A stretch of 64,000 nt of DNA from Teredinibacter franksiae (lineage in GTDB: Bacteria; Pseudomonadota; Gammaproteobacteria; Pseudomonadales; Cellvibrionaceae), in NCBI RefSeq assembly GCF_014218805.1, contig NZ_JACJUV010000001.1, forward strand, positions 3,856,501 through 3,920,500, written 5' to 3'. Position 1 is the stretch's first letter. Every line of letters starts with the position of its first letter. Of the stretch, positions 55,117-63,237 are shown one piece after another. Below the pieces are notes generated by a model. It was not told the origin of the DNA. It saw only the letters and a program-made list of their open reading frames with translations, and made no database searches. The translations under genes and the position numbers were made by a program.

Positions 55117-55908
55117 TTGCCTCACGTTACTCCCGATTACCACATTCGTACATTTCTCGGTCCTGGCTGTGCGGGTAATCATCATTCGGTTTTTATCAAC
55201 GCAAAAGCTGAGAAAAATTTCGATATTGTTCGGTGGAGTACTGAGCATCCTGCGACCATCGCTTGTATGTTTTCTTACGGTAAGCTGTCGGATGGTATTC
55301 GTGCCGATTTTTTTTGCTGTGGTAATAACGTACAGTTTTGTGGCTCGGGTCTGCTCGCTGCCGCGGCATTGGAACTGGGCGCCAGAGATAATGCTTGGGT
55401 TCATACGGCCGTGGGGCGTATCGAGTTGATGCGTCGGAGAGCGCTGTATGGTTTTAGTTGCCGCCCCTCAGTCTTTCTTCCGCTGAGCAGAAGAGGCCTT
55501 TGGCAAAATCTAATGGATCAGCCTGTGGTACACGGAGTAAATGCTGGAGGCCCTCGCGGTTACGTCATACTGCAGCTGGCTAACGCAAGCAGTGTTCGCA
55601 ATTGCCAGCCAGACTACCGCTTGATGACTGCGTTGACAGGCAGAGCCCTCATCGTCACGGCCCGGGTGGCAAAGGCTGGTTATGTAATGCGCTATTTTGC
55701 CCCCCAATATGGCCAGCAAGAAGATGCGGCCACCGGTTCAGCGAATGCTCTTCTGGTAAAGTATTGGTTTCAACAGGGGCTGCGTGGGGAGATGTATGGG
55801 CGGCAGCTGTCCAAACAGGGAGCAGAATTTAGGGGTTTTACCGATGATGGTACTAATGTTCGGCTGTACGGTAGTATTGCGATCCTACAAACTTCATCAC
55901 CTTGTTGA
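55117..55908 (+). CDS. Divergent PhzF-like protein lacking the usual catalytic glutamate motif
   Basis: PhzF proteins share the diaminopimelate epimerase fold, with two similar lobes. The second lobe signature is intact (MRYFAPQYGQQEDAATGSA). The first lobe is altered: the usual S-E-T/N-x-F catalytic segment is replaced by PATIACMF, and CGHxT by CGSGLL. The GN pair near the N-terminus (CAGNHHSV) is kept. The 263 residues begin at a TTG, so the start is uncertain. Position 34 bases after egtD suggests co-transcription. A role linked to ergothioneine is only positional. Confidence 0.75.
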   Translation: MPHVTPDYHIRTFLGPGCAGNHHSVFINAKAEKNFDIVRWSTEHPATIACMFSYGKLSDGIRADFFCCGNNVQFCGSGLLAAAALELGARDNAWVHTAVGRIELMRRRALYGFSCRPSVFLPLSRRGLWQNLMDQPVVHGVNAGGPRGYVILQLANASSVRNCQPDYRLMTALTGRALIVTARVAKAGYVMRYFAPQYGQQEDAATGSANALLVKYWFQQGLRGEMYGRQLSKQGAEFRGFTDDGTNVRLYGSIAILQTSSPC

Positions 55909-55919
55909 TAGCGAAAAGC

Positions 55920-56645
55920 CTACTTGCTGCTTTTATTGGCTTTGAGTATTAGCGAATTGAATTCTTCCATAAAGCCCGAGTTTTGTTTTAAGTAGCTTTT
56001 GGAAATGTAGGCTCCAAAGGGTTTACCCGCTTCCACCACAAATTTAAAATGCTCAATATTCAGTTTGTCTTTTTTGGCATGGTGAACAAACACTGTTTCC
56101 GCAAGAAACACAGCATCTAACCGTTTGTTGTATAGTTGCCTAGGCAGTAAATGGGCCTGCATTGAGGGCAATATTCGTTGGTATTCATTTTTTATTAGCC
56201 ATTTGTGGGTATTGCTGTGTAAAAAAGTGCCGACGCGCCTATGCCGCTTAAAATCATCACTGTGAACGTCGGCTGTGGAGTTTGAGGTCAGCACCCACAC
56301 CCAGTTGTTGATCATCAATGGCGCAGAAAATACTCCCAACTTGTCACGCTCGGTATTTTGAGACGCAAGAAAGAATCCGCTGCTGTGGCCGTTGCGTAAA
56401 TTAAGCACGGCTCGACCGTAATTGGGAACACTGGTAATCCGGTACTTGACCTGCATCCGGTTGAGTACGTTACTCAGCTTTATAACGCCGACACCGCCTG
56501 GTTTACCCTTTTCCATATATTGGTAGGGCTTAAAAGCTGGAATGTTGAGGTGAAGCTCGCTATATTCGGCCGCCAGCGACATGGGCAGTAGAAAAGCCAT
56601 GGTCGCTAGGGTAAGGCGTAGCGTTGAATAAGCCCGATCGTACAC
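55920..56645 (-). CDS. Periplasmic amino-acid-type solute-binding protein
   Basis: A type 2 periplasmic binding protein of family 3. The frame opens at 56798, but the GTG at 56645 is preferred: it has GAGG five bases before it and is followed by a signal peptide (LTLATMAFLLPMSLA, cleavage before AEYSE). About 241 residues. Features: IPAFKPYQYMEKGKPGGVGVIKL, NTERDKLGVFSAPLMI, RRVGTFLHSNT and KRLDAVFLAE. It does not have the motifs of the eight-member family elsewhere in the window and so is a separate lineage. It is convergent with the PhzF-like gene and has no transporter partner. Confidence 0.75.
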   Translation of the reverse strand: MYDRAYSTLRLTLATMAFLLPMSLAAEYSELHLNIPAFKPYQYMEKGKPGGVGVIKLSNVLNRMQVKYRITSVPNYGRAVLNLRNGHSSGFFLASQNTERDKLGVFSAPLMINNWVWVLTSNSTADVHSDDFKRHRRVGTFLHSNTHKWLIKNEYQRILPSMQAHLLPRQLYNKRLDAVFLAETVFVHHAKKDKLNIEHFKFVVEAGKPFGAYISKSYLKQNSGFMEEFNSLILKANKSSK

Positions 56646-57042
56646 ATTCACCTCGATTTTCACGTTATAACCGACTAAGTATAGATACGAAATTTTCGGG
56701 GGGCTAAGGGTAATGCTGCTATGGGTTTGAAAAGTAGGTGCAGAGATCCAAAATATGAAACCTATTTGCGGTGAAAGCGTTGTGTTTTTGGCGCACATTT
56801 AGTCAGTTTGATCGCTTCCTGTTTTGGCACTGATTACACTGTCACCGATCGAAGTGCTACTTGAAAGAACGTGAATAAAATTGAGATTCCTTTGGCGGGG
56901 AGCGGTATTAGCATGTTCAATAGCGCCAATTCAGGGTGATTGTCTTGTTTCGTCTGCTGGCTGCGTGGTAAGCGTTTTTATGTATCTGATCTTATATGTT
57001 GCATCGCAGCGATGTGTAGGTCTTCTATGGAAAGTAATATAA

Positions 57043-59448
57043 ATGAAAATTGTTAAGAGACTCGGAATCGGAGTCGTTGTTTTTGTCGTGGCCCTCTATT
57101 CTCTCGTGTGGTTGCTCTCACCTCTTGTAGTTCGCCACGTCCTTACCGACATATTAGCTCCGCGCCAGTTAACATTGAGTGGCGATAGCGTCGTGCGGCT
57201 GAACCCCTTTACCTCTCGAGTTTCCATTAACGATTTAGTCTTTAAGCAGGGTGATAGCGAAACCTATCATCTGACAGCGTTATACCTAGATTACAGTTTA
57301 TGGCGATTGCTGACCAAAGAGGTCCGCGTTGACAGGGTAACGGTAGAAGGAATGACCCTAAAACTGGAAAAAAGCGGAGACAAGTTTCGAGTTGCTGGGT
57401 TGTCTCTTCCTGCTCAGGAAGGGGCTGAGAGTGAAGCCGAAATACCTACGAGTACTAAGCCTAGTGAAGGCCTAGGCTTTACTATTTCGGCACCGGAAAT
57501 AGTCTTAATGGACATCACTTTTTTGGTTGTCAATCAGGGGCAGCCGCATCGCCTCCATATTGATAATTTGGAAATTGCTCGCAGTTTATACCGTGGGCAG
57601 GTATTTAGCTCCTCACTCGCCTTTAGTGGGCAGTTAGATGGCGCCGAGCTTGCTGTAAAGACTGACGTTTCTGTTGACCAAGGGGTAAAGTCTATTGAGC
57701 TAGATTTATCCGTTGACAACCTGCAACCTAATAGTGTGCTTTATCTGCTTCCCGATTCGATTAAAGCGCTCGCGGCAAAGGCAAAGGTGAAATTGAATAC
57801 TTCGCTCAGTCTGACAGAAGACGCGCTGAGGGTTGAGCAGGCTAGTGTGAATATAACGGTCAACGATGGCCAATTCGCCGACGAATTGTTGGACTTGGGC
57901 CTGACTGAGCTGAATTTCTCCATAGAGAACCTGCAGGCGAACATGAACCTGCAAGGTGATATTTCCGATATGGCTACCGATCTGCAGCTACAGCTTACCG
58001 ACCTTGCGGTAGATGCGCAGGGGTCGGGTGACAAATTACTGGGTTTGAATCAGTTTAATTCAGGCGTGATAAAATTACGAATGGAGGATGGTGTAATTAT
58101 TGCTCAGTCACCGGAGGTGGTATTTGAAAAAATTGTACTATCAACCGTTAGCCACGAGCAGGAATTACCACCACTGTTTTCAGCGGAGCAGTTACGTATA
58201 TCGGAATTGGAAGCGTCTGCTCAGTCGTTACAAATTGCGAGTATTGAATTGGGTGCTTCTGTTGCAAATGTACATATTGCCGAAAGTGGCGAGTTAGTGA
58301 CGTTGTTCGACACGGCAATATTCTCTGCTGATCAGGCAAGTGAAGAAACCACAGAAAACAAAGCCGACGTCGTTGAAGTGGTCTCTGCGCCTGAACAGCC
58401 TGCGGAACATCCACAGCAGCTTGCCATTCGCCTTGGCGAATTTAAACTGGCAGATCCGTTCAAAATATTGGTAGACGATAAAAGCCATGAACATCGTTTT
58501 AGTAAAACATTTGAGCTGACGAAGGCGGAAATAAACAATATTGATACTTCATTCCCCGATCAGCAATCGAACTATATGCTGGAAGTGAGGGATGCAGAAT
58601 ACTTTCGGTCTCACTTATCGGGTTGGGTGAAGCCTTTTACGCCCAAGCTGAATCTTGTTTCGGAGGGCGAACTGCGTGAATTCCCGTTGTACGAGGTGGC
58701 GCCCTATTTACGCGACGCGCTAGGCTTTGAAGTTGAACGTGGGCAGCTGGACGTGGATTTAAAGGCTACCGTCACCGAAGATGAGTTAAATAGCAGCGCT
58801 AAGATACTGTTACGAGGGGCGAGCTTTAAAGGCAGCCAAAAAAGTACAGACGAGAGTAATCTTATTGGCCAGACGGCCATTCCGTTAAATGTTGCATTGG
58901 ATATGCTCAAGGATAGTAAGGGCAATATTAAACTTAAAATACCCATAAAAGGCGATGTGAATGACCCAAGCTTTGATGCGAGCCACGTGGTGGGTATGGT
59001 TATTCGAAAAGTCGCCATGGCGCAGGCGAAAAGTTACTTAATGACTATGTTCGTGCCCTATAGTGAGGTGGTGTCTGTGGCCATGGCGGCAGGCTCGGCT
59101 GCGCTAAAAATTCGATTTGAAGATTTGTCCTACGCACCAGAGCAAACCCTGCCCGCTGAACAGCAGAATGTTTTTCTTCAACAGCTAGGGCTACTGATGA
59201 CCGACAAAAAAAACCTAGTGGTAAGCGTATGCGGTATTGCAACACCGGAAGACATATTGCTTGCACCGGGAGCAACGCTTACTCCAGAGCAGTATACGCA
59301 GGCAATTGCAGTGGCTGATGCGCGAGCAAAAGCCATTAAAGCTAGGTTGATTAAAGATGTTGGCGTTGAATCTCAGCGTTTACATTTGTGTTCACCAAAA
59401 GTGGACTACAAGAAAACAGCTGTGCCACGCGTAGAGTTTAAAACCTGA
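57043..59448 (+). CDS. DUF748 / AsmA-like envelope protein
   Basis: A large inner-membrane-anchored periplasmic protein of 801 residues. One membrane helix (about 7-28) is followed by a long beta-rich chain in the AsmA-like/DUF748 pattern (SRVSINDLVF, LEKSGDKFRVAGLSL), including the family-defining stretch LNVALDMLKDSKGNIKLKIP, then PIKGDVNDPSFDASHVV. The C-terminal part (about 700-795) is a small OmpA-like alpha+beta segment. Proteins of this class are thought to bridge the periplasm and move lipids. It has its own promoter region and no obvious operon partner. Confidence 0.88.
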   Translation: MKIVKRLGIGVVVFVVALYSLVWLLSPLVVRHVLTDILAPRQLTLSGDSVVRLNPFTSRVSINDLVFKQGDSETYHLTALYLDYSLWRLLTKEVRVDRVTVEGMTLKLEKSGDKFRVAGLSLPAQEGAESEAEIPTSTKPSEGLGFTISAPEIVLMDITFLVVNQGQPHRLHIDNLEIARSLYRGQVFSSSLAFSGQLDGAELAVKTDVSVDQGVKSIELDLSVDNLQPNSVLYLLPDSIKALAAKAKVKLNTSLSLTEDALRVEQASVNITVNDGQFADELLDLGLTELNFSIENLQANMNLQGDISDMATDLQLQLTDLAVDAQGSGDKLLGLNQFNSGVIKLRMEDGVIIAQSPEVVFEKIVLSTVSHEQELPPLFSAEQLRISELEASAQSLQIASIELGASVANVHIAESGELVTLFDTAIFSADQASEETTENKADVVEVVSAPEQPAEHPQQLAIRLGEFKLADPFKILVDDKSHEHRFSKTFELTKAEINNIDTSFPDQQSNYMLEVRDAEYFRSHLSGWVKPFTPKLNLVSEGELREFPLYEVAPYLRDALGFEVERGQLDVDLKATVTEDELNSSAKILLRGASFKGSQKSTDESNLIGQTAIPLNVALDMLKDSKGNIKLKIPIKGDVNDPSFDASHVVGMVIRKVAMAQAKSYLMTMFVPYSEVVSVAMAAGSAALKIRFEDLSYAPEQTLPAEQQNVFLQQLGLLMTDKKNLVVSVCGIATPEDILLAPGATLTPEQYTQAIAVADARAKAIKARLIKDVGVESQRLHLCSPKVDYKKTAVPRVEFKT

Positions 59449-59461
59449 TAAGCATCCCTTT

Positions 59462-59480
59462 GGGGGGCTACCCCCCCCCC
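59462..59480 (+). other. G6/C10 homopolymer hairpin after the DUF748 gene
   Basis: Six G (59462-59467), CTA, then ten C (59471-59480) can fold as a very GC-rich stem just after the stop codon. There is no following T run, so it is not a typical terminator. The 200 bases after it may contain more of the decayed kinase described next. Confidence 0.4.
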
Positions 59481-59697
59481 TTCCATCAAATAGTATTCCG
59501 ATGAAAACCGCTTATTATCGACTTCGGTCGGCGCCTATAGTGTCAGTGTTGGCGGTAAGCCGTGATAGTTGAGGCAGAATTGCCGCTTTGTCGATCACAT
59601 GTTTCCCAAGGTATTCTCCGGTCATGCTAAAAGCGCGCTGGCTTAGTATGTCCGTTTATCTGGCAGCAGCTCAACAAGCAGGCTAAAAACTTGGATT

Positions 59698-60222
59698 TTG
59701 GACAAAAAAATCGCGCTGCGTGATAAAGCCAGTTTTAACAGCGAATTGCATTTGTGTAACTTTCTTGGGGAGGACTACTGGTTGCAGTGTTCCTTTATCC
59801 AAACGGGAGACGTGGACGGTTGCGCGTGTATTATCGACATTTCCGATAGTCACGCCGAAGCGGAAAAATCGCGAGAATCTGCACGTTTTTTTATGCACAT
59901 GCAGGATCAATTGCAAGACCTCTTCTACTACAAAGACAGCAACTCCCGCTTCCAAGGCGGTAGAGAAAAACAAACAGGAAGATTTCGATTTTATTCTGAT
60001 GGATGTGCAAATGCCAGAGCTGGACGGTTTTCAAGCAACGCAGTTAATTAGAGAGCAATTGAGGGGAAGAAGCCAGCCGAAAATAATTGCGTTAACAGCC
60101 GCTGCAATGTGTCCGATCACAAACGGGCCTTAGAGGTGGGTATGGATTACTTCGTGACTAAACCGTTTACCTTAGAAACAATGAAAAGTGTGCTTTTGCG
60201 CGATATTGCTCAAGACGAATAG
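59698..60222 (+). pseudogene. Relic of a PAS-containing hybrid kinase joined to a receiver domain
   Basis: In frame 1 a PAS-like domain is readable (NSELHLCNFLGEDYW, CACIIDISDSHAEAEKSRES), followed by the start of a coiled coil. The frame then changes and a receiver domain appears: FILMDVQMPELDGFQAT, KIIALTAAAM, then, after another frame change, KRALEVGMDYFVTKPFTLE, ending at TAG 60220. HisKA and HATPase domains are missing entirely. This is an internally deleted, frameshifted hybrid kinase. Fragments may extend upstream to about 59570. Confidence 0.75.
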
Positions 60223-60264
60223 TTACAGTCATATTTTGCCTAGGTTTTTCATCGCTTGTAGTGT

Positions 60265-60380
60265 TGAGGGCGCGGTCACGCAAACCTTATTCCAGTGTTG
60301 TCCTACTTGGGAACGAAGCTAGCTTTCCGCTGCGCAGTACGCCTTACACCTTACGCTAACGCTTGCCAGATCGTACAGAG
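60265..60380 (-). repeat. Dispersed repeat copy R6, inverted
   Basis: On the minus strand it reads CTGCGCAGCGGAAAGCTAGC, then CACTGGAATAAGGTTTGCGT and GACCGCGCCC, matching the left half of R1 and R2. It begins with GATCTGGCAAGCGTTAG, matching GATTAGGCAAGCCTTAG of R1. The right half is missing. Confidence 0.65.
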
Positions 60381-60468
60381 AAGAAAAAATCAATTATTAG
60401 AGATATCTGTCAGATAAATGAATCGATAACATAGTATTTTTTCGGGGCATCTTAAATGGTACTTGTGA

Positions 60469-61758
60469 CTAGAATAGTGTGTCAATAAGTGACTTTATAG
60501 AGGTGCCATTTTTAAACATCCAGTGGTGGGCGTTCTCCAGAAGACCGCGCGGAATCGTGCTGGAAGGGATGCCCTTTCGAATAAAAGTATGCTCAATACT
60601 TTTGGTATATGACAGATCTAAAACAGTGTATTTTTGTATAACCTCGCCCTGTGAGTTAATGATAGGTATAACGCTGACGCGAAATTTATTTTTATGGTTT
60701 TTTGCAATAATAACGCCAAGCTGGCCGTCGCTAATCTCCACTAGTGTTCCGGTTGGGTATAGGCCTATCGCTCTTATAAATTCTTCAACTAGAGTTTCTT
60801 CAAATAGAACGCCTTTAAATTTATTTATAAAAAAAATGGCGTGCGCTGGGGATATCGCCCGTGTCATATGGTAAGGGTTAACCAGCAACTCAAATGCTTC
60901 AGTTATCCCGCATACTTGAGATAAAAACGGAATAGTATTTTCACGGATACCATCGGGGTACCCTGTTCCATCGATTCTCTCGCAGTAAGACTCTAGGGTT
61001 TCATAGATGTTGCTGTCGCTGATTTTTAGTTGTTTAAGTTGATACAGTGTTTCCTGTAAATGTTTTTTGTATTCGAACGAACACTTAAATGGGCTGTAAC
61101 CACCAAGCGCTTTTTCGGGTATGGCACTTTTCCCAATGCCCGTCATTAATAATGCACCACAAAGATGAGTGATGGAATATCGGTTTAGGCCTAGCTGTCG
61201 ACCTACAATTGCCCCCCAGACAGAAAGGCGCATGGTATGCATGTGAATGGGTTGCCGATTTTTCTTTACTCGACATAACCAGGCTAATGCGTCGGGGTTG
61301 CGAATAACGCTTTCTACAATTTGAGTGGCTGAATCTAAGAGCTGCACAACATTTGCGCTTCTACACCGTAAAGTATGCTCGCAGAGATGGTACACCTTAC
61401 GTTCCAAATCGTTCATGATGTCGGTACAGGCATTCAGCTCTTTTTGCTGGGGAGTGCTAATGCTGTATTTTTCGACACAGTGTTTTTTCCAGGCGGGTTT
61501 CGTTGATTGTACTGATTTTTTCGTGGATATGGCCTGCGTGGGGCTGTGGGTATCTACGGATTTTTCCGCAGAACGCTGTCGAGCAAGATCGATATAAACG
61601 CGCTGGCAATAGCTTGCCAACCGTTGAATATCTTTTGAGGATTCAATTCTAATACCCTGTAAAGGGAAGCTGGTTAATTCCCATGGCACGTCCAGACGGG
61701 AAACATACATTCCAGGTTTTAGCTCGCTTATAGGTATTTCTCGTTCTTCCAGTTCCAA
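60469..61758 (-). CDS. Degenerate HD-GYP domain protein
   Basis: HD-GYP proteins hydrolyse c-di-GMP with a two- or three-metal site. The 429 residues have an N-terminal DUF3391-like region (ISELKPGMYVSRLDVPW), a charged linker, and an HD-GYP domain (about 170-350). The first histidine (MHTMR) and GTGYPDG remain, but the HD pair is replaced (ALLMTGIGK for ALLHDIGK), the HH pair is replaced (YCERIDG for HHERxDG), and the later aspartate (usually AD) is a threonine (GITEAFELL). Hydrolysis is therefore unlikely; c-di-GMP binding or a scaffold role is possible. A C-terminal beta domain (about 355-410) follows. The gene is otherwise intact. Confidence 0.88.
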   Translation of the reverse strand: MELEEREIPISELKPGMYVSRLDVPWELTSFPLQGIRIESSKDIQRLASYCQRVYIDLARQRSAEKSVDTHSPTQAISTKKSVQSTKPAWKKHCVEKYSISTPQQKELNACTDIMNDLERKVYHLCEHTLRCRSANVVQLLDSATQIVESVIRNPDALAWLCRVKKNRQPIHMHTMRLSVWGAIVGRQLGLNRYSITHLCGALLMTGIGKSAIPEKALGGYSPFKCSFEYKKHLQETLYQLKQLKISDSNIYETLESYCERIDGTGYPDGIRENTIPFLSQVCGITEAFELLVNPYHMTRAISPAHAIFFINKFKGVLFEETLVEEFIRAIGLYPTGTLVEISDGQLGVIIAKNHKNKFRVSVIPIINSQGEVIQKYTVLDLSYTKSIEHTFIRKGIPSSTIPRGLLENAHHWMFKNGTSIKSLIDTLF

Positions 61759-62253
61759 TGTTCACCCTTCCGCTTCGGATTTAATGGCAGAAAAACTGTG
61801 TGGCTAAAGTGGGGGACGAGGAAAAACCAGTAGAGACGGACAATAGTAAAATATTCGTGCCATCTGGTAACCCCGCTGCCCTAGAACTAATCCTTAGACC
61901 GGTAGCTTTGCGTGTTGCTCTTTCGAAGCAACTTGCCTTTTGCAGTTAACAATATACGTTAAAAAATAACACAAAATGACTAAATGTGAAGTGCGTCATA
62001 ACGTTTCCGGAATGGGTTTCAATTTTTACAAAAAATAACGGAAATATAAGATAGTGAATTAAAACAGGTGGTTAGGCATTTTTTTTGAGTTTTTTTGTAA
62101 TCTGCCGGCCGCTATTGGTTATAAAGATACCAGTCTTAGTTGAAATCTGTACAAGGACCTAAAAATAAAATCAACGTTATTTTGGCGCGTTATTTCAACC
62201 GACAAGACAGGAGGCGTCATTTTGTTTGTTGAGTTATAGAACCCAATTTTCGG
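61759..62253. other. Intergenic region before the HD-GYP gene
   Basis: AT-rich and without a credible ORF or repeat copy. It contains the promoter side of the HD-GYP gene and the 3' flank of copy G. Confidence 0.45.
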
Positions 62254-63150
62254 TTATAGATGAGGGTCTGTCGATCCTGGCCAGCCGTAGAACCACAAAT
62301 TTGGGTCGGCAAAGGCGGGGTGCTTGAATAAATCCTGGGGGCTGATGGTGGTGAATATCTGGCGTTTATCAACGTCTCTTTTCATCTGTTTTACATCGTG
62401 AAAATTGGCGAATATTTTGTCGAAAATGCCATTGTGATGGATTCTCCATATGCCCGTTCTCATGCGCTTGGTAAGCCGCTCTTCGTGAGGTGATACAAAA
62501 ATGTAAAGTGGTTGAAACAATAGAAGCATTTTTGTCTCTTCAACGATTATGTTCGGGTGACTTAGCGCTATTTTTTTTGCGTCTCGACGAGCCTCGTAAA
62601 TTGCTTTTGGGTAGTAGTCATAGCGCGCGTGGTTCAGCATGTCATAGAAACGTTTAACACTGGTATCACTGTATATTTGGAAGCCTAGGGAGCGCATGCG
62701 GATGCCCGAGCTCCAGGAGTAATCTTGCCCAGCACTCAGTTTTTTGAGGGATGCAATACTGTCTATCTTGCTAAATAGCGCTTTGCTATTTTTGTGGACT
62801 AAAAAAATTCTGAAGCCGAGAGTACCCTTGCGAAGGGGGAAATAAATGGGTGTTACCTGATTTTCCCATTCGGTTCGGGTAGGTGCTGGCGCTACGTTTA
62901 TCAAGTTGCCGCTGGCCAATTCCTTGAGTAGGCGTGCGCGAGGCATAAAGCGTGGGTGGTGGCTTACCTCATACTCGCCGAAGTCGGCGACGGTTGCTTC
63001 CAATGCGGCCCTAATTGCGGTCAGTTCAAATTGGTATGCAAGGGGGTCTGAGCTGCCCATTACGTTGGGTAGGCGTATGAGATCCTTTGCGCTTGCTATG
63101 GAGGTATACCAAAGCACAAATAAAATGAGTAATAGTCTAACGAACAACAC
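62254..63150 (-). CDS. Orphan periplasmic solute-binding-like protein (copy G)
   Basis: A 298-residue exported protein starting at GTG with AGGAG just upstream. Signal peptide about 1-21. It is the most divergent copy: YFPLRKGTLGFRIFLV, AGQDYSW, MLNHARYDYYPKAIYE and LWFYGW are recognisable, but DGSF becomes HNGIF and the NP motif is lost. It shows no cysteines in the mature part. It lies 87 bases downstream of copy H in the same direction, so the two are probably one operon. Confidence 0.72.
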   Translation of the reverse strand: MLFVRLLLILFVLWYTSIASAKDLIRLPNVMGSSDPLAYQFELTAIRAALEATVADFGEYEVSHHPRFMPRARLLKELASGNLINVAPAPTRTEWENQVTPIYFPLRKGTLGFRIFLVHKNSKALFSKIDSIASLKKLSAGQDYSWSSGIRMRSLGFQIYSDTSVKRFYDMLNHARYDYYPKAIYEARRDAKKIALSHPNIIVEETKMLLLFQPLYIFVSPHEERLTKRMRTGIWRIHHNGIFDKIFANFHDVKQMKRDVDKRQIFTTISPQDLFKHPAFADPNLWFYGWPGSTDPHL

Positions 63151-63237
63151 GTGCTCCTAGATCCATGTCCGTGAGTGGAAGTACAGTGAGCTTGGTTCTT
63201 TCTTATTATTGTAACGGGTGCTCATTGTCTCGACTGC

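Noticed and set aside
55920..56798. Solute-binding protein at 55920 as a ninth member of the orphan family
   Set aside because: It has the general fold but lacks the GQG-WPD, R-G-x-x-E and NP-x-L-x-P motifs, so it is a separate lineage.
59462..59480. G6/C10 stem as a terminator for the DUF748 gene
   Set aside because: No T run follows; kept only as a homopolymer feature.
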